A stretch of 64,000 nucleotides of DNA from an uncultured Porphyromonadaceae bacterium (GCA_902491515.1 CABUIC010000002.1:100542-164541), one strand, 5' to 3'; positions 45,807 to 54,616 are shown, counted from the stretch's first letter. The notes: generated by a model not told the origin, from the sequence alone. Translations and numbers: made by a program.

Positions 45807-46322
45807 GTATCCCTGTCCGAAATAAATAATGACCGGTTTGATCGTCGGCTCTATGAATTATTGAGTCATAACGTGGTTCGTCTGCCACCACTTAGAAACT
45901 GTCAGGCTGACATCATTCCAAATACTAATCAGATGATTGAGGATTATTGTGTGTCGAAAGGCATAGCGAATATTCCGTCAATGGAGCAGTGTGCTATCAT
46001 CAAAATAACTTCGCATGACTGGCCCGGCAATTACCGGGAACTTAAGAGTTGCATCGAAAACGCCGTCATCTGTTGCGAGGATGGAAAAATCCGTGGAACA
46101 GATCTCAAAATCACAAGAACAAACAATGGAGAAAATTTGCCGGAGGATGAAAGAGGGCAGTTATTGCATCTACTCACAAAATTCAATGGCAAGAAAGTTC
46201 GTGTCATGGAGGCGATGGGAATAACCGCACCTACGCTCGACAGAAAACTCAAACTCTATTGTATCGACTATAAGCTATTCAAGCCTACGAAGAAAAAGAA
46301 GCCAAATGCGTCAAAAAAATAG
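45807..46322 (+). pseudogene. C-terminal fragment of a sigma-54-type (NtrC-like) activator joined to the transposase remnant
   Basis: In one frame with the transposase end, the reading continues NDRFDRRLYELLS, VRLPPLRNCQADI, DWPGNYRELKSCIENAVICC and a Fis-type HTH (LLTKFNGKKVRVMEAMGITA). These are the C-terminal part of a sigma-54 AAA+ domain and its DNA-binding domain. Walker A, Walker B and the GAFTGA loop are absent, so it cannot activate sigma-54. It may still bind DNA if expressed from the hybrid frame 45711-46322. RteB of conjugative transposons is of this type, but I cannot show descent. Confidence 0.7.
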
Positions 46323-46510
46323 AATACTTATATACATAAAATTCGAGCCATCCGGGACACCGATTGTCTCGTTTGCTTTCATAGATACCGACGGTTGGCA
46401 AAGGGTTGTCAACTCCGCTTTATTAAAAAATGTTAAATAGTTCAAAATCGGTTCATGCGACCCAATTCACCTCGATTTAGCAGTGTAAAATCGAGGCTAA
46501 TTTTGAGCTC

Positions 46511-46531
46511 GGTTGACAAATGGTTGACAAA
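46511..46531 (+). repeat. Direct repeat GGTTGACAAA x2
   Basis: Two copies separated by one base. Possible recombinase arm sites (inference). Confidence 0.45.
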
Positions 46532-46545
46532 AATTTGCATTAAAA

Positions 46546-46579
46546 AACCGTAAGAATTGAAAATCAATCACTTACGGTT
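46546..46579. repeat. Nested palindrome upstream of the integrase
   Basis: Outer arms AACCGTAAG (46546-46554) and CTTACGGTT (46571-46579). Inner arms ATTGA (46556-46560) and TCAAT (46564-46568). It could be a transcription terminator, an excision-protein site or part of the attachment site. Confidence 0.6.
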
Positions 46580-46717
46580 AAAATCGGTGCCCAGAACAGA
46601 ACTACCGATACTGCTTTCGGAGAAATTAATCTACATTTTAATTGTATTGTAAATCAGTATATTATATTTATTCTTAATTTCATTGAGGGTATTTAAAAGT
46701 AAGAAAAAGTAAGATTT

Positions 46718-46741
46718 TTGCACGTAAAATTGCACGTAAAA
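46718..46741 (+). repeat. Tandem 12-mer TTGCACGTAAAA x2 overlapping the integrase promoter
   Basis: Two perfect adjacent copies at 46718-46729 and 46730-46741. The second copy supplies the -33 TTG of the integrase promoter, so a protein bound there would be expected to control the integrase. Confidence 0.65.
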
Positions 46742-46760
46742 TTTATTCTTCGTACCTTTG
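46730..46760 (+). promoter_or_regulatory. Promoter of the integrase gene
   Basis: TTG (46730-46732), 20 nt, TACCTTTG (46753-46760) then C. It is about 28 nt before the ATG at 46789. Confidence 0.68.
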
Positions 46761-46788
46761 CATTAGTTAAACCAAAAATGCTCTCGAC

Positions 46789-48201
46789 ATGGCTACATTC
46801 AGATTTGAGCTTGACCACAAGCCAACACGTAACAAGACTTATAATCTGTACCTAATGGTTACAGCTGCCGGTAAACGCACAAAGAAGAAAACCGGAATCC
46901 AGTTGAAGCGCATTGATGATTTCAACCCACAATGCAAGGGTAATAATTGGATTCGAGCCAATGTACCCGATGCAAAAGTTTTGAATGAGCAGTTGAGGCA
47001 AATGCTTGTTCAGGCGAATGAGACATATCAGGATTTAAGCAACGAGGGAGAAATATCCTCGGCGCACGTTATAAAAGCCATGGATGTAGAGTATGTGTCG
47101 CCGTCGTTTTTGGCTTTTGCGAGGGAACGAGCGCAGATGATTTACGACAATGGCGGGTGGCGAAATTGGCGGAAGTATTGCGGACTAATCAATAAGCTTG
47201 ATGCTTTTCGAAAGAAACGTCGGATGCCGGATATTACGGTTGAAGATTTGACTGTGGATCTTCTGACGCGCTTCGATAATTTTCTTCACAAGTGGGAGAA
47301 TGAACGCGAGCCGGGCAAATTGCTTCACCCGAATACAATCGAAGTACAGTTCAACATACTTCGCACACTCGTACATCGCGCAATAGAAGTGGGCATAATG
47401 GAGGCCTCGAAGGACCCATTCCTTGTGTTCAAGTACAAAGGCGTAAAGACAACGAAGGAGAAACTGAGCGATACCGAAATGGAGCGTATTATCGCACTTG
47501 AACTGGAGGAAGGTTCACTGATATGGCATTGCAAGAATTATTTTCTGTTCAGCTACTATTGCGCTGGCATTCGTGCAGCCGACCTTATTCAGCTTCGGTG
47601 GAGAAACGTAACAGAGAATGGGCGTCTGCACTATCAGATGGGGAAGAACCATAAAGACCGCGACCTTGTCCTCGTAGAGCAAGCCCTTGAAATACTCGGC
47701 CATTATCACCGCGAGGATGTCAAGCCGGATGATTATATCTTCCCTCTGCTTGACAACGAGGCGCCGTATGCGAAATTCATCACACAGGCGGATAAGGATA
47801 GAATGAAACCCGAATTGCGCCATCAACTCTATCAGCATATTTCTGCCAAAAATGCACTCATAAACAAGTATCTCAAGAAGATTGCCGATAAGGCCGCGAT
47901 TACTACCAATCTCACGATGCACATCAGTCGCCACGCTTTTGCGCACATTGCGCAGGAATCCGGAGCCGAAAGCTCGGCCATCAAGAACATTCTCGGTCAT
48001 AGCAATCTCGCAACCACAGAACGCTATATGGGCAGCTTTGATACAACAAAGACCGACAACACCCTTCGCTCGTTATTCAAAAAGAAGAAGGTCGGTGCCG
48101 ATGGCTTGACCGATGAAGAACGAGTACAACAGGCCGTCGAATTGCTCAAAGGTATGCCCCCGGAACAAATCATGGCCGTAATTTCCGCAATCAACAAATA
48201 A
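46789..48201 (+). CDS. Tyrosine recombinase (integrase) of a Bacteroidales integrative element
   Basis: 470 residues. An N-terminal arm-binding region (FELDHKPTRNKTYNLYLMVT), a SAM-like core-binding domain (about 110-210), and the catalytic domain with Arg in YYCAGIRAADLIQLRW, the H-x-x-R box MHISRHAFAHIA, His in ILGHSNLATTERYMG and the nucleophile Tyr in ERYMG. All catalytic residues are present. It cuts and joins DNA at the attachment site during integration and excision. It is the first gene of the element and has a promoter with tandem repeats. Confidence 0.92.
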   Translation: MATFRFELDHKPTRNKTYNLYLMVTAAGKRTKKKTGIQLKRIDDFNPQCKGNNWIRANVPDAKVLNEQLRQMLVQANETYQDLSNEGEISSAHVIKAMDVEYVSPSFLAFARERAQMIYDNGGWRNWRKYCGLINKLDAFRKKRRMPDITVEDLTVDLLTRFDNFLHKWENEREPGKLLHPNTIEVQFNILRTLVHRAIEVGIMEASKDPFLVFKYKGVKTTKEKLSDTEMERIIALELEEGSLIWHCKNYFLFSYYCAGIRAADLIQLRWRNVTENGRLHYQMGKNHKDRDLVLVEQALEILGHYHREDVKPDDYIFPLLDNEAPYAKFITQADKDRMKPELRHQLYQHISAKNALINKYLKKIADKAAITTNLTMHISRHAFAHIAQESGAESSAIKNILGHSNLATTERYMGSFDTTKTDNTLRSLFKKKKVGADGLTDEERVQQAVELLKGMPPEQIMAVISAINK

Positions 48202-48232
48202 TCAGTAAATTTGTACTCTAAATAACAGCGAT

Positions 48233-49717
48233 ATGCCTCTGACTAAAGATGAAATACGATCGCTTTTGAGCGATATTGAGAATGAGCGCGTAGAGCGCAC
48301 ATTATCCACTGACAACACCAAGAAGATGTCGGAGGCAATCTGCGCGTTTGCCAACGATATCCGTAACACAAAGAGACCAGGCTATTTCATGATTGGCGCC
48401 GATGATAACGGCAAACTCGATGGGCAGACGTTCACCGATGAACAGCTTCGTTCTTATGCTGGGCTTCGCAATTCCGGAACAATTCTTCCACCACCCGCTA
48501 TGATGGTTTATAAAGAAACTTTCCCTGAAGGAGAAGTCGCGGTTATTGAAGTTCAGCCAAGTGAAGATACTCCGGTAAGATTCAAGGGCGTGATTTGGAT
48601 TAGAGTCGGCGCGAGAAAAGCCGAGGCGAATACGGAGGAAGAACGAATTTTGACCGAGAAAGGACAGATACACAGCTCTTCCTTCGATGGCCGTCCATGC
48701 CGTGAAGCTACCATTGATGATATTGACGTGGAACTGTTCAGGAAAGCCTATCTTCCCAAAGCTGTTTCACCCGCGACATTAGCTAAGGATAAGCGCACCC
48801 CTATTCAACAGATGGCATCGTTACGTCTTTTCGATACTCGTTTTAATTGCCCCACCTATGCCGGCATCCTATTGCTGGGTAATAACCCGCAATATTTTAT
48901 TCCGGGCGCATATATCCAATATGTGAAGTTTGCAGGGACAAGCCGCGCCACAAAGGTGTTGAAGGAAAACCGTTTCAAGGGCAATCTCATAACGATGCTT
49001 AAAGAGTTGGAATATTTCATCAAGTATTCCATCGAGAGCAAGCGCCCTGAGTTTGTCAGTGTACTTCGCGAAGAACCTCGCATCAACTATCCGTGGGAAG
49101 CAAAACGAGAGCTTGCCATGAATGCTGTGATGCACAGAGCTTATAACGGAATTAATTCTCCGATAAAGTTTTACGAATACAGCGACCGCATTGAGATTGA
49201 CAATCCCGGCAACTTGTATGGCAAAGTAAATCTGGAGAACTTTCCGAATGAGACCGACTATCGCAATCCTAATATAGCGGAGACAATGCTCAATCTCGGA
49301 TATGTCAACCGTATTGGTAGTGGCGTCAATACTGTTTCGACGCTTCTGGAGGAAAACAAAAGTAATCCTGCTGAATTCTTGCTTGGCGATTACACGACCT
49401 TCAAGGTGGTTGTTAAGAATGCCGATGTCATAGAAAGTAGCACCAACGTCATAGAAAAAACGCCTCATGTCATAGTAAATGTCATAGAAACTCCAACCGA
49501 TGTCATAGAAAATGGCACCAACGCCATTGAAAAAACTCGAGGCGAAAAAATTCTTGAAATACTACGAATAGATAAAAGAATCAGTGTTAAGCAGCTCGCA
49601 GCAAAACTTAGTGTTACGAGTCGTACAATATTTCGAGAGATTGACGAGTTAAAAGCGTCTGGAAAGTTGAAACGAGTAGGCAGTGACAGATCCGGCACAT
49701 GGGAAGTCATTGAATAA
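48233..49717 (+). CDS. AlbA_2/Schlafen-type ATP-binding protein with HTH end
   Basis: 494 residues. The N-terminal AlbA_2-like domain shows AICAFANDIRNTKRPGYFMIG, where the usual AFANTxGG is altered. A HATPase_c_4-like segment is in LAMNAVMHRAYNG and RIEIDNPGNLYGKV, then PNIAETMLNLGYVNRIGSGV. Residues about 395-435 form a degenerate repeat of VIExxTxVIEK units coded by repeated ATGTCATAGAAA. The C-terminus (ISVKQLAAKLSVTSRTIFRE, IDELKASGKL) is a winged HTH. Such proteins are common cargo in mobile elements, as regulators or possible defence factors. The role here is not known. Confidence 0.8.
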   Translation: MPLTKDEIRSLLSDIENERVERTLSTDNTKKMSEAICAFANDIRNTKRPGYFMIGADDNGKLDGQTFTDEQLRSYAGLRNSGTILPPPAMMVYKETFPEGEVAVIEVQPSEDTPVRFKGVIWIRVGARKAEANTEEERILTEKGQIHSSSFDGRPCREATIDDIDVELFRKAYLPKAVSPATLAKDKRTPIQQMASLRLFDTRFNCPTYAGILLLGNNPQYFIPGAYIQYVKFAGTSRATKVLKENRFKGNLITMLKELEYFIKYSIESKRPEFVSVLREEPRINYPWEAKRELAMNAVMHRAYNGINSPIKFYEYSDRIEIDNPGNLYGKVNLENFPNETDYRNPNIAETMLNLGYVNRIGSGVNTVSTLLEENKSNPAEFLLGDYTTFKVVVKNADVIESSTNVIEKTPHVIVNVIETPTDVIENGTNAIEKTRGEKILEILRIDKRISVKQLAAKLSVTSRTIFREIDELKASGKLKRVGSDRSGTWEVIE

Positions 49718-49731
49718 ATAGAATAATCCTT

Positions 49732-49884
49732 ATGGAAGATCCGATAATATCAAAAGAATTGATAGAGGCTTTTCGTCCCATAATGGAGATGAATAATGCC
49801 CGCTTTCGTCAAGTCAAAACAATGCTTGCTGGATTTATCGCTACGCAGGAAAGAGCAAGACATACTGCTGCAAGCACTGAATAA
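49732..49884 (+). CDS. Small hypothetical protein
   Basis: A 50-codon frame 15 nt after the AlbA_2 gene: MEDPIISKELIEAFRPIMEM, then NNARFRQVKTMLAGFIATQE and a short tail. Helical and charged, no recognised domain. The close spacing after the upstream gene is the only support. A 14-bp palindrome TAGAATAGATTCTA lies at 49949-49962 in the gap after it. Confidence 0.35.
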   Translation: MEDPIISKELIEAFRPIMEMNNARFRQVKTMLAGFIATQERARHTAASTE

Positions 49885-50107
49885 TATACTGACTAATAAT
49901 TAATTAAGCATAAGACGGAATTGGCTGCATCATTATAGTTACAAATAGTAGAATAGATTCTATTATAACGAGCAAATTTATTATTTGAAATATTAGGCGT
50001 GTACGTTGTTATACTTTAAGGGCTCAAGGTTTGGTGCGAAGAAAGTACAAATGCTTGGAGCCGATTAATTGATTAAACATCCGAAAATCTGAAAGACATA
50101 ATATAAT

Positions 50108-51283
50108 ATGGAAAAGAAGAAAGGATATGGCTTGGTAATTCCGGCGAACTGGAAAGCTGGGAAGTGGGACAAACTGACAACACAAGAAATTGTCAATCAG
50201 CTTCGGGTGTTGAACCGCGATGCGTTTTATCGTATGGCGGCTGCTGTCGATATTGATCTTGCGTTATTAGAGCAATCCGGATATGTATATGATGGCCTTT
50301 CAGAAGTTGCTAAAAAAGAGTTAGAAGCCTTCGTGCCGAAACGAAAGTTTTCGGAAGTCAGGAAGTTATTATCTGAGGCTGACTTTCAGAAGCACCATGA
50401 TTTCCAGTTTGTATTTCATTTGTATAACGACCGTAATAGCACCGTTGCAGAGTTATACATGCCCGAAATAGCGGCAGAGATTATGAAGTCTCGCGGATAC
50501 TCACTAAGGGATGAGCGAGAAAATGTTCGCAATCTTATGGCCTTGTTCATCGATGAATTTGAAGATGATAAAACAGCCGCAAGAAGGAAGATGCTCAAGA
50601 AATATGGTGGTTACTTTATTTCTATGCCCGAATTCGACTCGTTCCTCTCATATCGAGATATTGTGGAATGGTTTCGTGGTGACACATTTGATCCTTCATT
50701 CGAGGAAAATGTCAAACAGATGAGGGCAATGCGAGAATTAGGGGCATTGTATAAACTGCTGAGTAATGGCGGCAGTTTTCAAATTCAATCATCTCAACTC
50801 AAACATCAGAAGATTAGCATCAGTCAGGAATCTTCGGAGTTATTAGCTAATTCGATTGCATTGACTCTAAAAATGCTCTATGATACAGATCCAATGCTTT
50901 CGCCGGACCTACAAATTGATAAGAAATACCACAGCTACGATTTGATAACTTCCAGTAAAACAGAAGTAGTCGATGAAATTCTTGACGCTGTTAATATCGG
51001 GATAGAGAACTATGAAGATGAGTTTGATCTTAGCTTGTTCTATTATCTTGCGGACAATGCAATCAACTGGCCCAATGATATTACCCAGACTAAGCGATAT
51101 TTATTCCTGTATCGGCTTGCTAAATTCTTCAAACATATATCCGAATTAGAGTATGAAGATACTGAGTCTTCAGTAACAAGAAAAGAAATTGTAGATAGCA
51201 TCAAATTCAGGATCAAACAAATGCGTAAAAGGGATGCCAATGGTGAGACTTTAAAGTTCTATCTCCATCCGGAAGACCTGTAA
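50108..51283 (+). CDS. Hypothetical protein, element cargo
   Basis: 391 residues, AT-rich coding, no signal peptide or membrane segment. I do not recognise a domain. The sequence is mainly helical and acidic (for example FIDEFEDDKTAARRKMLKKY and DAVNIGIENYEDEFDLSLFY). It stands as a single gene between an AlbA_2 protein and the element's small HTH genes, the usual place for variable cargo. Its codon use matches the AT-rich part of the element. A defence or toxin-like role is possible but unsupported. Confidence 0.6.
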   Translation: MEKKKGYGLVIPANWKAGKWDKLTTQEIVNQLRVLNRDAFYRMAAAVDIDLALLEQSGYVYDGLSEVAKKELEAFVPKRKFSEVRKLLSEADFQKHHDFQFVFHLYNDRNSTVAELYMPEIAAEIMKSRGYSLRDERENVRNLMALFIDEFEDDKTAARRKMLKKYGGYFISMPEFDSFLSYRDIVEWFRGDTFDPSFEENVKQMRAMRELGALYKLLSNGGSFQIQSSQLKHQKISISQESSELLANSIALTLKMLYDTDPMLSPDLQIDKKYHSYDLITSSKTEVVDEILDAVNIGIENYEDEFDLSLFYYLADNAINWPNDITQTKRYLFLYRLAKFFKHISELEYEDTESSVTRKEIVDSIKFRIKQMRKRDANGETLKFYLHPEDL

Positions 51284-51411
51284 AATCCTTGAAATAATAA
51301 GGATATTTTTCGAGGAAAATTTAAAGTAGAATTTCCCAATGGGATTTTCCAAAGGCATTCCCCAATAAAACTACCCAAACATAATATCCAATGCGTTGAT
51401 TTATCGCGAGA

Positions 51412-51419
51412 TAACTTTG
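51412..51419 (+). promoter_or_regulatory. -7 promoter element (TAACTTTG) before the HTH genes
   Basis: TAACTTTG followed by C. No good -33 at standard spacing. It would start the transcript of the two HTH genes and the primase-like gene. Confidence 0.5.
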
Positions 51420-51485
51420 CTGTCGTAACACAGGGCGTAAAGTCCGATGTTGGACTTTCGTAATTCTGTCTACGACTATATTATA

Positions 51486-51791
51486 ATGTTATCTCAGAAT
51501 AAACAGCCTCAAAGCGGCATGACGATGGTCGTTCTGCCGCAGGAAACTCTCGACGAAATCATGGATGTGGTTCGTCGTGCTGCCAATCAGCAACAGGCTT
51601 CATCAAACAAGACTGACGACGAATGGCTATCGTCGGAGGAAGCCCGCAAAATCCTCGGTGTCTCTCCCAAAACCTGGCAGAACTATCGTGACCGAGGAAT
51701 TATACCTTTCTCACAGACCGGTCGCAAAATTTATGTTCTCCGCAGCGACCTCGACAACTACCTGAAGTCTCACCGCATTTCACGTCGCTAA
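51486..51791 (+). CDS. Helix-turn-helix (MerR-like/excisionase) protein
   Basis: 101 residues from the ATG at 51486 (starts at 51447 and 51519 are alternatives). The HTH_17 core is WLSSEEARKILGVSPKTWQN, then YRDRGIIPFSQTGRKIYVLR and SDLDNYLKSH. Proteins of this kind are excision or regulatory factors in Bacteroidales integrative elements. It is directly followed by a second HTH gene. Confidence 0.8.
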   Translation: MLSQNKQPQSGMTMVVLPQETLDEIMDVVRRAANQQQASSNKTDDEWLSSEEARKILGVSPKTWQNYRDRGIIPFSQTGRKIYVLRSDLDNYLKSHRISRR

Positions 51792-51794
51792 GCC

Positions 51795-52115
51795 ATGGGA
51801 GAACGTAATTCGCTTTTACTGGAGATTGTTAGGACTGCGCCCGGTACAATTCTCCAAATCAATGCCGGCGATCTCTCAGAGTTTGCTGGAGCAATTTTGG
51901 GAGGTGTTATCGAGGCTCTTGATAATGCGAATGCAAAAAGAAAGGTCGTAGAACTGCTTACCATCGATGAAGTGGCGAAGATACTGAAGGTGTCGAAGAT
52001 AACGCTTCACCGCTGGGACAAGAACGGCGTCCTCAAGAAAGTAGACGTGGGCGGCCAGCGTCGCTACCGTCGCTCCGACGTGGAGGCCATAACCGAAAAA
52101 AGAAAGGGGGCATAG
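51795..52115 (+). CDS. Helix-turn-helix (excisionase-type) protein
   Basis: 106 residues. The C-terminal HTH_17 core reads LLTIDEVAKILKVSKITLHR, then WDKNGVLKKVDVGGQRRYRR and SDVEAI. The N-terminal ~50 residues are unlike the neighbour. It lies 3 nt after the previous gene and 3 nt before the DUF3987 gene, so all three are co-transcribed. Likely involved in excision or control of replication genes. Confidence 0.8.
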   Translation: MGERNSLLLEIVRTAPGTILQINAGDLSEFAGAILGGVIEALDNANAKRKVVELLTIDEVAKILKVSKITLHRWDKNGVLKKVDVGGQRRYRRSDVEAITEKRKGA

Positions 52116-52118
52116 GTT

Positions 52119-53486
52119 ATGGCTGAAAATCAGATTATCATTAAAAAGGCCGAGCCGGTGTCACTGAACAGTGGCATTGAGCTACCTATTGATGGACTTC
52201 CCGTCTCGATTCAGCGATATATCAATGCCGTGTGCGACATCTACCACTGTCCGCGAGAGTTCGTAACCGCCGCCGTGCTTTCTACGGCATCAACTGCTGT
52301 CGGAAAGAAAATCAAGATCAACGAGGGCAAGTACAAGAACTCGCTCGTGCTGTGGTTCGTCCTCGTGGCCCGGAGCGGCAGCAACAAGTCGTACCCAATG
52401 AAGTTGGTGACTAAGCCGCTTCGGAAGATTGACGAGGAATTGTACGCCGAATACAAAGAGGCTCACGACAAGTGGAAGGAGATTCCAAGCAAGGAACGAA
52501 ACGACAATGAACCGCGCTGCCCTTCAATCGTGCTTGATGACTGTACCGATGAACGCCGAAGTGAGATTCTGTTCATCAACAATGAAACGGATACCGAAAC
52601 AAACGCCGGGGCCGGCAACTACGAAGGCAAACGTGGCGCCATCGGTATTTATCCCGAACTCAAGGGGATGTTCGACTCCCGGAACCAGTATCAGAACGGA
52701 GGTACCGCAGCAATCTCGAAGATGCTTCGCCTTTTTGACTGTGAGGACATTAAAGTGGACCGTAAGAACGGCTTCACTATGCTCATCAAGGATCCCTTCT
52801 GCAATATCCTCGGAGACTTGCAGACCGGGATGCTCCGTCCGACATTCGGCAGCGAACTGTTCATGACCAACGGCCTGAACCAACGCTTTCTTTTCTGTGT
52901 GGTCGAGAATATCGAATACCCCAAACGAAGTCACGAAAAGCTTCCAGGAGACATTGCTGCGCGATGGAATCAGACCATACGACTGCTCTACGAAGGAATC
53001 TATCACGACGGAATGGGCGGGCACGAAACTCTGTTCCGCACCACTGACGGAGAAATCACTCTGTCCGAGGGCGCCGACAGGCTCTATGAAGAGTATTACA
53101 ATACGCTTCAGGACAAGAAGGATTGCGCAGGCAACGACTATGAAGCTGCCATATACAGCAAGCTTCAGATACAGTTGCTGCGATATGCCGGAATAGTCCA
53201 TGCTCTCGAAGTAGCGGAAGAAAAAGGTCAGCGAATCGATTACTACTCCCTGCATGAAAGCACAATGGCCTATGCCATACGCTGCATGGAATACTTCGAG
53301 AGAATGGCGTTGCTCGTATACCACAAATTAGTAGAACCTCCCGAAGTCAAGACCCTTTCGGGTCTAACGAACGCCGAATTTATTCCGGAGTTCTTCAGAC
53401 GCTATCCGAAGGTGTCTCAGAACGCTTTCGCACAACTGACCGGTGTCTCTCCGGCCTATGTTTCAAAAGTTATGAAGAAAAAATAG
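52119..53486 (+). CDS. DUF3987-family protein (replication/primase-helicase-like)
   Basis: 455 residues. Features of DUF3987: the N-terminal LPIDGLPVSIQRYINAVCDI, a P-loop-like region LWFVLVARSGSNKSYPMKLV (a GSNKS variant of Walker A), IVLDDCTDER, and a C-terminal HTH-like end (NAFAQLTGVSPAYVSKVMKK). These proteins usually sit beside BT4734/VirE_N proteins in Bacteroidales mobile elements and are thought to act in DNA replication. An AT-rich, repeat-flanked gap follows. Confidence 0.8.
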   Translation: MAENQIIIKKAEPVSLNSGIELPIDGLPVSIQRYINAVCDIYHCPREFVTAAVLSTASTAVGKKIKINEGKYKNSLVLWFVLVARSGSNKSYPMKLVTKPLRKIDEELYAEYKEAHDKWKEIPSKERNDNEPRCPSIVLDDCTDERRSEILFINNETDTETNAGAGNYEGKRGAIGIYPELKGMFDSRNQYQNGGTAAISKMLRLFDCEDIKVDRKNGFTMLIKDPFCNILGDLQTGMLRPTFGSELFMTNGLNQRFLFCVVENIEYPKRSHEKLPGDIAARWNQTIRLLYEGIYHDGMGGHETLFRTTDGEITLSEGADRLYEEYYNTLQDKKDCAGNDYEAAIYSKLQIQLLRYAGIVHALEVAEEKGQRIDYYSLHESTMAYAIRCMEYFERMALLVYHKLVEPPEVKTLSGLTNAEFIPEFFRRYPKVSQNAFAQLTGVSPAYVSKVMKKK

Positions 53487-53655
53487 GTTAAGGTTAATTA
53501 TGCCGTAATCCGCTGTTCTTCAATCTAAAAAGTATTAACGGGAGGTTAACCTGCACGTAATTTCCGAAATCGGGCAAAAATTGCCTTCCGGTTAACGCCC
53601 GTGAATACCTAATTAGCTAAAGGATAGATAGTAACAACGGAATTAACCTTAACCT
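53485..53655. repeat. Inverted-repeat-bounded region rich in GGTTAA motifs; candidate replication origin
   Basis: A perfect 15-bp inverted repeat, AGGTTAAGGTTAATT (53485-53499) and its complement (53641-53655), frames 141 nt. Inside are the palindrome AGGTTAACCT (53543-53552), CCGGTTAACG (53588-53597) and a hairpin with CGGGC/GCCCG arms (53571-53601). In total at least six GGTTAA sites in either orientation lie between two replication-type genes. An iteron-like origin, a single-strand origin or an operator are possible. Confidence 0.6.
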
Positions 53656-53672
53656 CCAAAATCCAAATAAAA

Positions 53673-54548
53673 ATGAAATTCAATGATATAGAAATCTCAG
53701 TTTATCGCGGTGTTCGTGATACCCAAGGGTATCGCTCCACGTTATATGACTTCCTAAATAATGTGGACTATGACGCAATAAACGAACTGCGCTCGTGCAA
53801 TGACGCGCACAGACGCAAACAGATTAAGTTGTCGTTACCACAGGCAACAATAGGCGGTGTCTTTTCTCCGACCCGTTCAGCCGATAATCTGGTAAAACAT
53901 AGCGGGCTTATATGTGTTGACATTGACCGCAAGGATAATCTACACATATCCAATTTCGATACACTGCTTGAAGACGTGATTTGCCATATAGAGGAAGTTG
54001 TATATGCAGCTCACTCTGTCAGCGGCAACGGATATTTTTTGATAATTCCTCTGAAACATCCGGCCCGACATAAAGCGCAGTTCGAGCAGCTTGTCAGAGT
54101 GTTCGATGGAATGGGTATCAACATCGACCGTGCTTGCGGCGATGTCTGCCGTCTGCGGTGTCAGAGTTACGACTGGCACCAATACATCAATCTCAATGCA
54201 AAACCATTTGCAGGTCTATACACTGATCCGAAGCCGGTGCGACCGCAATTTAGTTATGCCTTCATCGGTAACGATGATGAAGAAAAAGTGGCGCGATTAT
54301 GTCGTGAGATAGAGCATCGGCATATCGACCTGACAGCGGCCTACTATGACTGGATGAAGATTGGTGCCGCTTTATCCAACCTCGGAGAAAGCGGACGGCA
54401 GTGGTTCCATCTGTGCAGCTCGCAGAACAGCGAATACAATGCTGCGGATTGTGACCGCAAATTCACCAATCTTCTCCGCTCCACAAAGAGAATTGGCCTC
54501 GGCACATTCTTCTACGCCTGCAAAAGTGCCGGTCTCGACATACGATAA
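53673..54548 (+). CDS. BT4734/VirE_N-type protein with PriCT-2-like C-terminal domain
   Basis: 291 residues. The N-terminal half has SLPQATIGGVFSPTRSADNL, ICVDIDRKDN, and AHSVSGNGYFLIIPLKHPAR, as in BT4734-like/VirE_N primase-related domains with acidic metal sites. The C-terminal ~75 residues (YYDWMKIGAALSNLGESGRQ, WFHLCSSQN, FTNLLRSTKRIGLGTFFYAC) match a PriCT-2 domain. It probably primes or supports replication of the element together with the DUF3987 protein. Its stop is followed by a terminator hairpin. Confidence 0.8.
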   Translation: MKFNDIEISVYRGVRDTQGYRSTLYDFLNNVDYDAINELRSCNDAHRRKQIKLSLPQATIGGVFSPTRSADNLVKHSGLICVDIDRKDNLHISNFDTLLEDVICHIEEVVYAAHSVSGNGYFLIIPLKHPARHKAQFEQLVRVFDGMGINIDRACGDVCRLRCQSYDWHQYINLNAKPFAGLYTDPKPVRPQFSYAFIGNDDEEKVARLCREIEHRHIDLTAAYYDWMKIGAALSNLGESGRQWFHLCSSQNSEYNAADCDRKFTNLLRSTKRIGLGTFFYACKSAGLDIR

Positions 54549-54566
54549 TCTTTCACTGCTACATTT

Positions 54567-54616
54567 CAAAACCGACCTATGCCATATAATTATAATTATG
54601 TTGTCGGTCGGTTTTG
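54567..54616 (+). terminator. Terminator hairpin after the PriCT-2 protein gene
   Basis: Arms CAAAACCGACC (54567-54577) and GGTCGGTTTTG (54606-54616), an 11-bp perfect stem with a 28-nt AT-rich loop. The descending arm ends in TTTTG. Confidence 0.7.

Larger units (their letters stand above)
46323..46788. other. Regulatory and possible attachment region before the integrase
   Basis: About 470 nt without a gene. It contains direct repeats GGTTGACAAA (46511-46520 and 46522-46531) with an inverted copy of GTTGTCAAC near 46407, a cruciform-like palindrome (46546-46579), tandem 12-mers (46718-46741) and a promoter. These are the kinds of sites expected for integrase arm or core binding. The core crossover site cannot be set without the other end. 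Confidence 0.5.

Noticed and set aside
46546..46579. tRNA-derived attachment site
   Set aside because: The palindrome has no tRNA arms or T-loop sequence, and I find no tRNA gene nearby.
49401..49560. CRISPR-like or minisatellite array in the AlbA_2 gene
   Set aside because: The ATGTCATAGAAA units are degenerate, in frame and within a coding region; there are no spacers of constant length.
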